The translations under genes were made by a program, and so were the position numbers. Of a DNA stretch of 64,000 nucleotides, positions 28,210-36,550 are shown in pieces. Location of the stretch: contig NZ_JACHNB010000001.1 of assembly GCF_014205225.1 (NCBI RefSeq), positions 8,785,501 to 8,849,500 on the forward strand, given 5' to 3'. The notes below the pieces were generated by a model. It saw only the letters and a list, made by a program, of their open reading frames with translations. It had not been told where the DNA came from and searched no databases. The number at the start of each line of letters is the position of its first letter. Position 1 is the stretch's first letter. This DNA comes from Actinoplanes octamycinicus (GTDB lineage: Bacteria; Actinomycetota; Actinomycetes; Mycobacteriales; Micromonosporaceae).

Positions 28210-29013
28210 CTACAGGTCGTTGGCGAGCTGGGTGCGAAGCTTGCCGAGGGCCTTGGTGAGCAGGCGGGAGACGTGCATCTGGCTGATCCCGATCTGGTCG
28301 GCGATCTGCGACTGGGTCAGGTTGCCGTAGAAGCGCAGCGTCAGGATCCGCTGCTCGCGCTCGTCCAGGGTGGCGAGCGCCGGCCCGAGGGCGACCCGGG
28401 TCTCGGCCAGCTCGTATTCATGATCCTCGCCGCCCAGGGTGTCGCCGAGCTCGGTGGTGCCGTCGGCGCTGATCGGGGTGGAGAGCGAGGTGGCGTTGTA
28501 GGCGCGGGCGCCCTCCAGGCCCTCCAGCACGTCCTCCTCGCTGATGCCGAGGTGGGCGGCGATGTCCGGGACCGTGGGCGAGCGGCCGAGGGAGTGGGTG
28601 AGCGTGCTGTTCGCCTCGGTGATCGCCAGGCGCAGCTCCTGCAGGCGGCGCGGGACGCGGACCGACCAGGTGCGGTCGCGGAAGTGCCGCTTGATCTCGC
28701 CGATGATGGTGGGGATCGCGTAGCCGGCGAAGTCGACGCCGCGCTCCGGATCGAACTTGTCGACCGCCTTGATCAGACCGACCGTCGCGGTCTGCACCAG
28801 GTCGTCGGTGGGCTCGCCACGCCCGGAATAGCGGTGGGCGAGGTGCCGGGCCAGCGGCAGCCAGGCCTCGATCGCCCGGTCCCGCAACCGGGAACGATCC
28901 CGCCCGGCCGGCGCGCCGGCCATCGCGTCCAGCAGCTCGGTGGCGGTCGCCTCGGGTGCGGCGTGTGCCCGGTCGCTGTGAACCTCTGTTGCCTGAACCT
29001 CGATCGTTGCCAT
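28210..29013 (-). CDS. SigB/SigF/SigG-type alternative sigma factor
   Basis: A 267-residue group 3 sigma-70 factor. Region 2 shows LVQTATVGLIKAVDKFDPERG and FAGYAIPTIIGEIKRHFRD, with WSVRVPRRLQEL after it; this run is diagnostic of the SigB/SigF class. Region 3 (about 140-185) and region 4 with REQRILTLRFYGNLTQSQIA and a helix-turn-helix follow. Such factors direct stress or sporulation regulons and are held by anti-sigma kinases; no anti-sigma gene lies alongside. ATG 29013 follows GGAGG with good spacing. The 110-residue-upstream leader carries a short inverted repeat CGCTAG/CTAGCG at 29078-29098. Confidence 0.93.
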   Translation of the reverse strand: MATIEVQATEVHSDRAHAAPEATATELLDAMAGAPAGRDRSRLRDRAIEAWLPLARHLAHRYSGRGEPTDDLVQTATVGLIKAVDKFDPERGVDFAGYAIPTIIGEIKRHFRDRTWSVRVPRRLQELRLAITEANSTLTHSLGRSPTVPDIAAHLGISEEDVLEGLEGARAYNATSLSTPISADGTTELGDTLGGEDHEYELAETRVALGPALATLDEREQRILTLRFYGNLTQSQIADQIGISQMHVSRLLTKALGKLRTQLANDL

Positions 29014-29267
29014 GGGTGGTCCTCCATCAGACGGGCAGAGAGCCGTGCCCGCTCGCGGCGACCGTTCTGAGAAGCAACGCTAGCCGAGAAGACTAGCGGT
29101 GCCTAGCTGAAAGTATGAGTGACGTTACGTGAATGCGGGAACTACCCAACGGGTTCATCCTATGGAGTCCGGCGCGGTCCCGCAGGGGCGCGCGGGATTT
29201 GCTGTCGGACCCTCGTGATAGACAGCACGGCAGAGTGAGCAGCAGGAAGAAGACGGGAAGGCATCGG

Positions 29268-30107
29268 ATGACCATCCTCGGCATCGACATCGGCGGCTCG
29301 GGCGTCAAGGGAGCGCCGGTCGACACCGCGCGCGGCGAGCTGCTCGACGAGCGGTTCCGCGTGCCCACCCCGCAGCCCGCCGACGTGGACAGCGTGGTGG
29401 ACGCGGTCGCCGAGGTGGCGGCCAAGTTCGACGGGTTCGACAGCGTCGGCGTCACCTTCCCGGGCGTGGTCGTCGACGGCGTCACCCGCACCGCGGCGAA
29501 TGTGCACAAGTCCTGGATCGACGCCCCGGCCGCCCGGCTGTTCAGCGAGCGGCTCGGCAAGCCGGTCACCGTGCTCAACGACGCGGACGCGGCCGGCGCG
29601 GCCGAGGTGGCCTTCGGCGCCGGGCACGACCAGTCCGGCCTGATCATGATGGTGACCCTGGGCACCGGCATCGGCACCGCGCTGTTCCTCGACGGCGTCC
29701 TCCTGCCGAACACGGAGCTGGGCCACCTGGAGATCGACGGCAAGGACGCCGAGCTGATCGCCTCCGACCGGGTCCGCGAGGCGAAGGACCTGAGCTGGGA
29801 GGAGTTCGCCAGCCGGGTCAGCAAGTACCTGCGGCACGTCGAGATGCTGCTCTCCCCGCGGCTGTTCATCATCGGCGGCGGCGTCAGCAAGAAATCCGAC
29901 AAGTACTTCCCGCTGCTCGAGGTGAACACCCCGGTCGTCGCCGCCACCCTGCTGAACAACGCCGGCATCATCGGCGCCGCGGTCTCCGCGCAGCAGGCCA
30001 CCACCGGGCACGGCCAGCACCCGGGCTCGATCCCGGTGGACGCCACCGCGCCCGGTTCGCCGGTCGCCGCCGCGGCGCACACCGTGAACTCCGGGGAGGC
30101 CCGCTGA
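29268..30107 (+). CDS. ppgK: Polyphosphate glucokinase
   Basis: Phosphorylates glucose to glucose-6-phosphate using polyphosphate or ATP. The 279-residue ROK-family protein has the phosphate loop GIDIGGSGVKGA near the N-terminus, NDADAAGAAEVAFGAG with the catalytic Asp, and LGTGIGTALFLDG. The actinobacterial PPGK signature ELGHLEIDGKDAE follows. About 30 C-terminal residues are a low-complexity extension. ATG 29268 starts MTILGIDIGG; longer frames add no homology. Its TGA overlaps the next start (TGATG), so the two genes are coupled. Confidence 0.93.
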   Translation: MTILGIDIGGSGVKGAPVDTARGELLDERFRVPTPQPADVDSVVDAVAEVAAKFDGFDSVGVTFPGVVVDGVTRTAANVHKSWIDAPAARLFSERLGKPVTVLNDADAAGAAEVAFGAGHDQSGLIMMVTLGTGIGTALFLDGVLLPNTELGHLEIDGKDAELIASDRVREAKDLSWEEFASRVSKYLRHVEMLLSPRLFIIGGGVSKKSDKYFPLLEVNTPVVAATLLNNAGIIGAAVSAQQATTGHGQHPGSIPVDATAPGSPVAAAAHTVNSGEAR

Positions 30108-30574
30108 TGGCCCGCACCATCGCCACCACCACCAAGGTCAGCCGTGCCGAGCTGGTCGAGTTCCTCCGGCCGCGGCACCACGCGATCCTGATGACGGTGC
30201 GCAAGGACGGCCGCCCCCAGTCCTCACCGAACACGTGCGGCGTCGACACCGAGGGCCGGATCGTCATCTCCAGCTACCCGGAGCGGGCCAAGGTGGCCAA
30301 CATCCGGCGCAACCCGCAGGTCACCCTCTGCGTGCTCTCCGACGAGTGGAACGGCCCGTGGGTCCAGGTCGACGGTACCGCCGAGGTGATCGACCTGCCC
30401 GACGCCGTCGAGCCCCTGGCGGAGTATTTCCGCTGCATCTCCGGCGAGCACCCGAACTGGGACGAGTACCGGCAGGCCATGCGCGACCAGGGCAAGTGCC
30501 TGATCCGGGTGACCATCGAGTCGTGGGGGCCGCTGGCCACCGGCGGCTTCCCGCCCCGCCTCGCCGACAGCTGA
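30107..30574 (+). CDS. PPOX-class flavin/F420-dependent oxidoreductase
   Basis: A 155-residue split-barrel protein of the pyridoxamine phosphate oxidase superfamily. The order LRPRHHAILMTVRKDGRPQ, then VISSYPERAKVANIRRNPQV and VQVDGTAEVIDLPDAVEPL is that of the actinobacterial PPOX class usually annotated as F420-dependent. A conserved heme-site is absent. It starts at the ATG overlapping the ppgK stop. The cofactor (FMN, F420 or other) cannot be fixed from sequence alone. Confidence 0.88.
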   Translation: MARTIATTTKVSRAELVEFLRPRHHAILMTVRKDGRPQSSPNTCGVDTEGRIVISSYPERAKVANIRRNPQVTLCVLSDEWNGPWVQVDGTAEVIDLPDAVEPLAEYFRCISGEHPNWDEYRQAMRDQGKCLIRVTIESWGPLATGGFPPRLADS

Positions 30575-30609
30575 CCCGACCCGCCGCGGTCTGAGCTTCC
30601 GACTCCCAG

Positions 30610-30787
30610 CCCGTAAGCCGAGCGGTCTTGCCGCCGTGCCCGCAAGCCGAGCGGTCTTCCGGCCGTGCCCGCAAGCCGAGCGGTCTTCCGGCCGTGCCCG
30701 CAAGCCGAGCGGTCTTGCGGCTCGGCCCATAAGCCGAGCGGTCTTGCGGCTCGGCCCATAAGCCGCGTCTTGCGGCTCGGCCCCTCA
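30610..30787. repeat. Six tandem 29-bp repeats
   Basis: AAGCCGAGCGGTCTT recurs at 30615, 30644, 30673, 30702, 30731, and truncated at 30760, an exact 29-bp period. Many units contain the inverted repeat CCGCAAG/CTTGCGG around CCGAGCGGT. There are no spacers, so it is not a CRISPR array. The interval 30575-31370 has no gene I can support. Confidence 0.92.
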
Positions 30788-30799
30788 GGAACGGAAAGG

Positions 30800-30848
30800 C
30801 CGCACGGCCGGCACCCCCAGGAGGACAAATGGGGTGCCGGCCGTGCGG
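30800..30848. terminator. Long hairpin, possible bidirectional terminator
   Basis: Perfect 18-bp arms (30800-30817 and 30831-30848) with a 13-nt loop; GGAAA and TTTCC extend the stem outside. The loop holds AGGAGG and an ATG, probably by chance. It lies after the ppgK operon and the 29-bp array. Confidence 0.6.
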
Positions 30849-30950
30849 TTTCCGCCCTCTCCGCGAGGGGTCAGGCGTGCTGTCCGGCGGGCGCGAGGAA
30901 CGCCCCAGCACGCCGAGCGGAGAGGGTTGGGTGAGAAGTCTTCGTTCCGC

Positions 30951-31328
30951 CGGCGCAAGGCGCGCAGCAGCCCAGGCCACGTCGCGCGTCACGGCCCGGC
31001 GGGCTGGGCCTCAAAGGTGCCTCAAGAGTGGTGAGACACCCCTGAGCGCCAGCCGGACCGGCGCAAGGCGCGCAGCGGTCCGGGCCACGTCGCGCGTCGC
31101 GGGTTGGCGGGCTGGGCCCCAAGGGTGCCTCAAGGGCGGTGAAACACCCTTGAGAGCCAGCCGGACCGGCGCGAGGCGCGCAGCGGTCCGGGCCACGACG
31201 CGCGTCGCGGGTTGGCGGGCTGGGCCCCAAAGGTGCCTCAACGGTGGTGAGACACCCCTGAGCGCCAGCCGGACCGGCGCAAGGCGCGCAGCGGTCCGGG
31301 CCACGACGCGCGTCGCGGGTTGACGGCT
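30951..31328. repeat. 108-bp tandem repeats with embedded palindromes (palindrome family, locus 3)
   Basis: CGGCGCAAGG starts recur at 30951, 31059, 31167 and 31275, and GTGCCTCAA at 31017, 31125 and 31233: an exact 108-bp period, about 3.5 units. Each unit contains an imperfect palindrome (GGTGCCTCA ... TGAGACACCCC ... CCAGCCGG) and a CGACGCGCGTCGCGGGTT block shared with locus 1 and locus 4 flanks. The first IS110 element begins about 40 bp beyond the array. Confidence 0.93.
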
Positions 31329-31357
31329 GGGTGCTACGCGTGGGCTGACGGTGAGAT

Positions 31358-32536
31358 GCTCCTATGGATGTCAAGCGGCGAGTTCAAGATCGTTCATTCT
31401 GATGAGTTGGTAGAGCTCGCGGGCGACATATCGCTTAAGGCATCGAATGATTTCTTTCTTCGACATGCCTTCCTTGGTGCGTCGTTGCATGTAGTCGCGG
31501 GTGCGGGGATCCCAGCGCAGGCGGCAGAGCACGACGCGGTAGAGGGCGGCGTTGGCCTGTCGGTCGCCGCCACGGTTGAGCCGGTGCCGGGTCGTCTTGC
31601 CGGACGAGGCCGGGATCGGCGCAACGCCGCAGAGCATGGCGAACGCCGCCTCGGAGGCGAGCCGGTCGTGGTTCTCCCCGGCACTGACCAGCAACTGCCC
31701 GGCGATCTCGGCGCCGACACCGTTAGCGGCCAGCAAGCCAGGGTTGATCGCGGCGACGACCGGCTCGAGCAGCTCGTCGAGGTCGGTGATCTCGGCGGAC
31801 AGCTGCTGATGGCGGCGGGCCAGACTGCGCAGGGCGAGCTTGACGGCGGTGAGCGGGGTCGCGGCGTCAGCCCGCTCGGGGCGCAGGTTCGCGCAGGTGA
31901 CGACCAGCTGTTTGACGCTCAGGCCGCGTAGCCGGGCACGCAGCTCGTCGGGAGCGGTGACGATCAGGGTCTTCATCTGGCGCTGGGTGTCGGCGCGCTG
32001 TTCGACCGCGCTGCGCCGGGCCACGCGCAGGTTACGTAACGCTTCGACGCGCCCGTCGCGCTGTTTGGGGGTGCCGGTGCGTTCACCAGCCAGCGCGGCC
32101 CGGGCGGCTTGGATCGCGTCGATCGGGTCGGATTTTCCCTGGAAGCGGCGGGTCTTACGGTCTGGCCGGTCGACCTCGATCACGTCGGCGTGCTCGTCGC
32201 GGAGCAGGCGAGCCAGGCCCGCGCCGTAGGCGCCGGTGCCCTCGACCCCGACCCGGCTCAGCCGGCCGTGCCCGCGTATCCAGGCCAGCAGATCGGCGTA
32301 GCCGGCCGCGGTGGCGGGGAACTCATGCGTGCCGAGAACCCGGCCGACCTGGTCGATCACGGCGGCGGTGTGGGTGTCCTGGTGAGTGTCGACGCCACCG
32401 AAGACCTCGATCACAGTGTCATCAGGTGTAATGGAAGGCATCGTCGTCCTGTCGTTCGTGACTGGGTGCAGGGCGGCACGCACCAGCCGGGCAACGCGGA
32501 CAAGACAGAGATGGGGCCTCTAGCCAGGCTCCTATG
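31358..32536 (-). mobile_element. IS110-family insertion sequence (copy 1)
   Basis: A 9-bp direct repeat GCTCCTATG at 31358-31366 and 32528-32536 brackets one transposase gene, giving an element of about 1.17 kb. IS110 elements lack long terminal inverted repeats and leave short core repeats, in keeping with this. The non-coding stretch 32442-32536 ahead of the transposase is where IS110-group elements encode the bridge RNA that guides recombination. Ends are inferred from the repeat alone. Confidence 0.7.
31371..32441 (-). CDS. IS110-family transposase (DEDD recombinase)
   Basis: A 356-residue, apparently intact transposase. The N-terminal DEDD RuvC-like domain begins VFGGVDTHQDTHTAAV and continues with VGVEGTGAYGAGLARLL and KSDPIDAIQAARA, giving the acidic residues. 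The C-terminal Tnp_20 domain has AAFAMLCGVAPIPASSGKT and HRLNRGGDRQANAALYRVV, including the catalytic Ser region. ATG 32441 starts MPSITPDD; the ORF extends 14 codons further without family similarity. The stop lies at the element's very edge. Confidence 0.93.
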   Translation of the reverse strand: MPSITPDDTVIEVFGGVDTHQDTHTAAVIDQVGRVLGTHEFPATAAGYADLLAWIRGHGRLSRVGVEGTGAYGAGLARLLRDEHADVIEVDRPDRKTRRFQGKSDPIDAIQAARAALAGERTGTPKQRDGRVEALRNLRVARRSAVEQRADTQRQMKTLIVTAPDELRARLRGLSVKQLVVTCANLRPERADAATPLTAVKLALRSLARRHQQLSAEITDLDELLEPVVAAINPGLLAANGVGAEIAGQLLVSAGENHDRLASEAAFAMLCGVAPIPASSGKTTRHRLNRGGDRQANAALYRVVLCRLRWDPRTRDYMQRRTKEGMSKKEIIRCLKRYVARELYQLIRMNDLELAA

Positions 32537-32667
32537 AAGTCACAACGCCACGCCTGATGAGTGCATGAGCACCTCCCGGCCAGGGTCGACAAATCCCGTT
32601 AAGGACCCGAAGTCAGTCAGGCGGAGGGTCAGACCCCGGCGGGAGGTGCTCACCAACATCATCTCTG

Positions 32668-33249
32668 TCAGGCGGCGAGGGGCTCGCGGGACTGCTCGGC
32701 GTCGAGCAAGTAGAGCAGGGTGTCGCGGTGCATGGCGGCGATCGGCTCGAGCAGGTCCGGGTGGCGGAGCAGGGTGGCGGCCTCGCGGTCGCGGGCGTCC
32801 GGCTGCAGCAGGCGGCGGAACTCGCTGGGCAGACCACTGGTGCGGCGGGTGTGCGGGCGCGGGCGGGGCTCCGGGATCGGCACGGCGGCGATCACCGCGT
32901 CGACGCCGCGGCGGGCCAGCATCGGGTCGGCGAGCAGGCAGGCGGCCCAGCTGACGACGACCTCGTCGACCCAGGTGCGCCAGCCTTCGCCCTCGGCGAA
33001 CTCGTCCTCCGGCTCGCTGCCGGCCTTCCAGTCCAGGACCGCGGAGCCGCCCGGGCCGGCGATGGCGACCAGCGCTGCGTCGATCTCGGTCGGGTAGCGC
33101 AGCCAGGCGGCGACCGTGACGGCCTGCCGGGCCTGCAGCTCGGAGAGGGTGTGCGCGACCGTGTTCGACTCACCGCCGGGGTAGGCCCGGGCCAGCCAGT
33201 GGGTGCTGGCGGCGATCACCGGGGACAGTGCGGTCGACGGTCCGGCCAC
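32668..33249 (-). CDS. Hypothetical protein, 193 residues
   Basis: GTG start at 33249 (VAGPSTALSPVIAAS). Helical, soluble, with SELQARQAVTVAAWLRYP and WRTWVDEVVVSWAACLLADP as the most patterned stretches and a Pro/Arg-rich break near residue 130 followed by RRLLQPDARDREAATLLRHP. No domain recognised, no signal peptide or membrane helix. It lies between the first IS110 element and the divergent spermidine-synthase-like gene. Base composition matches the chromosome, so it is not obviously cargo. Confidence 0.65.
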   Translation of the reverse strand: MAGPSTALSPVIAASTHWLARAYPGGESNTVAHTLSELQARQAVTVAAWLRYPTEIDAALVAIAGPGGSAVLDWKAGSEPEDEFAEGEGWRTWVDEVVVSWAACLLADPMLARRGVDAVIAAVPIPEPRPRPHTRRTSGLPSEFRRLLQPDARDREAATLLRHPDLLEPIAAMHRDTLLYLLDAEQSREPLAA

Positions 33250-33340
33250 GACGTGCTCCTTACCTCAGGCGCTGCCGGGTTCGGCGGCGTCACGGGTATT
33301 GCTCGGTCGCGGCACCCCCGGTCTTGAGTAAGGTTCCTCG

Positions 33341-34420
33341 ATGGCAACGCACGGCAACCGACGCACTCCCGAGCGCTCCGGGAAGGGGCGCCCGGGGCGA
33401 GGCAGCGGCGGGACCGCTCGCGACGAGGAAGCCGCCGGCAAGGGGCGAGACGCCACCGAGCGGCGAGCGGCGCCGACAAAAGACGGCGAGCGGCGTGCGG
33501 CGCCGACAAAAGACCGCGAGCGGCGAGCGGCGCCGACAAAAGACCGCGAGCAGCGAGCGGCGCCGACAAAAGACCGCGAGCAGCGAGCGGCGCCGACTAA
33601 AGACCGCGAGCAGCGAGCGGCGCCGGCAAAAGACCGCGAGCAGCGAGCGGCGCCGGTAAGAGGCGGCGAGCGGCGAGCGGTCGTGGCCGGGCGGGTGGAG
33701 CTGGTGCCGGACCCGGGGCGGGCGGACGGGTGGACGCTGCTGGCGGACGGGGTGCCGCAGTCGTATGTCGACCTGGCCGACCCGGAGCATCTGGAGTTCG
33801 GCTACGTCCGGCAGATCGCCCGGGTGCTGCGTTCGCACGCGCGCGGCGGCGTACCGGAAAGCGTCCTGCATCTCGGTGGGGGCGGGCTGACCGTGCCGCG
33901 CCTGGTGGCCCGGTGGTGGCCGGGCGCCGCGCAGGTCGTGGTGGAGCTGGACGCGGACCTGGTGGCGATGGTGCTGCGGGAGATCCCGCCGGAGCGGCCG
34001 GTGGAGATCGTGGTCGGCGACGCGCGGGAGGCGGTGGAGCGGGCCGCGACCGGCGGGTACGACGTGGTCGTGGCCGACGTGTTCGCCGGCGCGGCGACGC
34101 CGGCGCATCTGGGGACGGTGGAGTTCGCCCGCGAGGTGCGCCGCGTGCTGCGCCCGGACGGGTTACTGATCATGAACGTGACGGACGTCCCACCGATGGC
34201 GTTCACCCGGATCCGGGTGGCCACCGTGGCGGCCGCGTTCGCCGAGGTCGGTCTGCTCGGTGACCAGGCGGTGGTCCGCGGGCGGCGGGCCGGCAACGTG
34301 ATCGTGCTGGCCGGCCGGGTTCCGCCGCTGCGGATGAGCCGGGATGAGCGCCTGTTGCGAGAAGGTGAACTTGTCGTGTTTTCCGGCGGCGCGCGGCCGT
34401 GGATGGATGCGAAACGGTAG
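33341..34420 (+). CDS. Spermidine-synthase-like methyltransferase-fold protein with N-terminal decapeptide repeats
   Basis: A 359-residue protein. Residues 40-109 are seven tandem copies of a basic decapeptide (E-R/Q-R-A-A-P-T-K-D-R). The C-terminal 240 residues form a spermidine-synthase-type Rossmann fold: PQSYVDLADPEHLEFGYVRQ, VLHLGGGGLTVPRL as nucleotide loop, VVVELDADLV with an acidic residue after the second strand, and YDVVVADVFAGAATP. Actinobacteria carry several such proteins without proven polyamine activity, so the reaction is uncertain. The repeats look disordered and may bind nucleic acid or vary in number. Confidence 0.82.
   Translation: MATHGNRRTPERSGKGRPGRGSGGTARDEEAAGKGRDATERRAAPTKDGERRAAPTKDRERRAAPTKDREQRAAPTKDREQRAAPTKDREQRAAPAKDREQRAAPVRGGERRAVVAGRVELVPDPGRADGWTLLADGVPQSYVDLADPEHLEFGYVRQIARVLRSHARGGVPESVLHLGGGGLTVPRLVARWWPGAAQVVVELDADLVAMVLREIPPERPVEIVVGDAREAVERAATGGYDVVVADVFAGAATPAHLGTVEFAREVRRVLRPDGLLIMNVTDVPPMAFTRIRVATVAAAFAEVGLLGDQAVVRGRRAGNVIVLAGRVPPLRMSRDERLLREGELVVFSGGARPWMDAKR
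33458..33667 (+). repeat. Seven in-frame 30-bp tandem repeats
   Basis: Unit GAGCGGCGAGCGGCGCCGAC plus AAAAGACCGC, repeated with few changes inside the N-terminal region of the spermidine-synthase-like gene. The 30-bp period keeps frame. Near-identity of units suggests recent expansion by slippage. Confidence 0.93.
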
Positions 34421-34574
34421 GGGGACTCCGGTAGGTTTGGCGGCATCGGCGATCGGCCGTTTCGCGGAACCCTCCTGTTGTTTCAAAGTCTCCACTCCGG
34501 GGAGTCATAGGACGGCCGCGGTGGTTTTTCCGGTCGCCGGGTCCTGCTGAGCCCCTCTGACTACGGTGGAGATC

Positions 34575-36539
34575 ATGACCGGTCGCTTCCCCATCGAAGA
34601 CGTGACGCCGGCCGTTGCCGGTGGCCGCTACCCCGCGAAGGCGGTGGTCGGTGAACTGGTGCCGGTTTCCGCGGTGTCCTATCGCGAAGGACACCACGCG
34701 CTCGGAGTGAATGTGGTATGGCGTGGCCCGGACGGGCAGACCAAGCCGTTCACCCGGATGACCCCCGGCACGCCGGGGCTGGACCAGTGGCACGCGACGA
34801 TCCGGCCGGACGAGGTCGGCCGGTGGACGTTCACGGTGGAGGCGTTCGACGATCCGTACCGGACGTGGCGGGACGCCGTGGTGAAGAAGATCGGCGCCGG
34901 GCAGGGCGCCGAGGATCTCGCCAACGACCTCGCCGAGGGCTCCGACATCCTGGACCTGGCCACCAAGGTCGTGCCGGCCGAGCACGAGGAGAAGGTGCGC
35001 GCCGCGGCCGCCGCGCTGCGTGACCACCAGCGGTCGCTGTTCGCCCGGGTCACCCCGGCGCTCGACCTGGAGGAGCTGCTCTGGCACAACCCGGTGCGGC
35101 ACCTGGTCACCACGACCCGGTCGTTCGCCATCTGGGTGGACCGCAAGCGGGCGCTGTACTCGGCGTGGTACGAGTTCTTCCCGCGGTCCGAGGGCGCCGA
35201 GATCGGGCCGGAGGCGACGCCGATCAAGCACGGCACGTTCCGCACGGCCGCGGAGCGACTGCCGGCCATCGCGGAGATGGGCTTCAACGTCGTCTACCTG
35301 CCGCCGATCCACCCGATCGGCAAGATCAACCGCAAGGGGCGGAACAACACGCTGGTCGCCCGCCCGGAGGACGTCGGCTCGCCGTGGGCGATCGGCTCCG
35401 ACGAGGGCGGGCACGACGCGATCCACCCGCAGCTCGGCACGATGGAGGACTTCATCGCGTTCCGGGAGCGGACCGAGGAGCTCGGCATGGAGGTGGCGCT
35501 CGACCTCGCGCTGCAAGCCGCGCCGGACCACCCGTGGGTCAAGGAGCACCCGGAGTTCTTCACCACCAAGCCGGACGGCACCATCGCGTACGCCGAGAAC
35601 CCGCCCAAGAAGTACCAGGACATCTACCCGATCAACTGGGACAACGACTACCGCACGCTGCGCGACGAGGTCTACCGCGTGGTGATGCACTGGGTGAACG
35701 CCGGGGTGCGGATCTTCCGGGTCGACAACCCGCACACCAAGGCGGTCAACTTCTGGCAGTGGCTGATCCCCAAGGTCAAGGAGACCCACCCGGACGTGCT
35801 GTTCCTGGCCGAGGCGTTCACCCGCCCGGCGATGATGAACGGGCTCGGCAAGATCGGCTTCACCCAGTCGTACACGTACTTCACCTGGCGCACCAGCGCG
35901 CCGGAGATGCGCGAGTACATGGAGCAGCTGCTCACCTCGATCGACTGGATGCGGCCGAACTTCTGGCCCAACACCCCGGACATCCTGCACGAGTCGCTGC
36001 AGCACGGCGGCCCGCCGATGTTCAAGATCCGCGCGGTGCTGGCGTCGATGCTCACCCCGTCCTGGGGCATGTACTCCGGGTACGAGCTGTTCGAGCACGT
36101 GGCCCGGCCCGGCTCGGAGGAGTACATCGACAACGAGAAGTTCGAGCTGAAGCCGCGCGACTACGCCGCCGCCGAGCGGGCCGGCCGGTCGCTGGCGCCG
36201 TACCTGACCAAGCTGAACCGGATCCGGGAGCAGAACCCCGCCCTGCACTGGCTCCGCAACCTGCGCTTCCACGACATCGACAACGGCGCGCTGCTGTGCT
36301 TCTCCAAGCGCGACGCCGACACCGGCAACACGGTGCTGGTGATCGTCTCGTTCGACGCTGCCAACGTGCAGTGGGGCAACACCACTCTGGACATGCCCGC
36401 CCTGGGGCTGGACTGGCACGACACGTTCAAGGTCGTCGACCAGATCAGCGGCGCGGCGTACGAGTGGGGGCAGTACAACGCGGTCCGGATCGATCCGTAC
36501 GTCGAACCGGCGCACATCTTCGTGGTGCAGGCGGGGTAG
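34575..36539 (+). CDS. glgE: Alpha-1,4-glucan:maltose-1-phosphate maltosyltransferase
   Basis: Adds maltosyl units from maltose-1-phosphate to linear alpha-1,4-glucan, in the cytoplasm. The 654-residue GH13_3 enzyme has an N-terminal beta-sandwich domain (1-110), an all-helical S domain and the catalytic barrel. Nucleophile Asp384 lies in FRVDNPH and acid/base Glu413 in FLAEAFTRP; their 29-residue spacing equals that of Streptomyces Glg[18 protein letters not shown] is also typical. ATG 34575 was chosen; a GTG nine bases upstream is possible. It opens an operon with treS (12 bp gap), mak and glgB. Confidence 0.96.
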   Translation: MTGRFPIEDVTPAVAGGRYPAKAVVGELVPVSAVSYREGHHALGVNVVWRGPDGQTKPFTRMTPGTPGLDQWHATIRPDEVGRWTFTVEAFDDPYRTWRDAVVKKIGAGQGAEDLANDLAEGSDILDLATKVVPAEHEEKVRAAAAALRDHQRSLFARVTPALDLEELLWHNPVRHLVTTTRSFAIWVDRKRALYSAWYEFFPRSEGAEIGPEATPIKHGTFRTAAERLPAIAEMGFNVVYLPPIHPIGKINRKGRNNTLVARPEDVGSPWAIGSDEGGHDAIHPQLGTMEDFIAFRERTEELGMEVALDLALQAAPDHPWVKEHPEFFTTKPDGTIAYAENPPKKYQDIYPINWDNDYRTLRDEVYRVVMHWVNAGVRIFRVDNPHTKAVNFWQWLIPKVKETHPDVLFLAEAFTRPAMMNGLGKIGFTQSYTYFTWRTSAPEMREYMEQLLTSIDWMRPNFWPNTPDILHESLQHGGPPMFKIRAVLASMLTPSWGMYSGYELFEHVARPGSEEYIDNEKFELKPRDYAAAERAGRSLAPYLTKLNRIREQNPALHWLRNLRFHDIDNGALLCFSKRDADTGNTVLVIVSFDAANVQWGNTTLDMPALGLDWHDTFKVVDQISGAAYEWGQYNAVRIDPYVEPAHIFVVQAG

Positions 36540-36550
36540 GGGGACACCTG

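Noticed and set aside
30610..30787. CRISPR-like regularly spaced repeats
   Set aside because: The units are directly adjacent with no unique spacers and no cas genes nearby. The same applies to the 18-, 45-, 66- and 108-bp arrays.
30829..31323. A 164-codon frame with AGGAGG and ATG and 36-residue repeats
   Set aside because: The repeats come from the 108-bp palindrome array (a multiple of 3), the ribosome site lies in a hairpin loop, and the translation has no protein character. It cannot be fully excluded.
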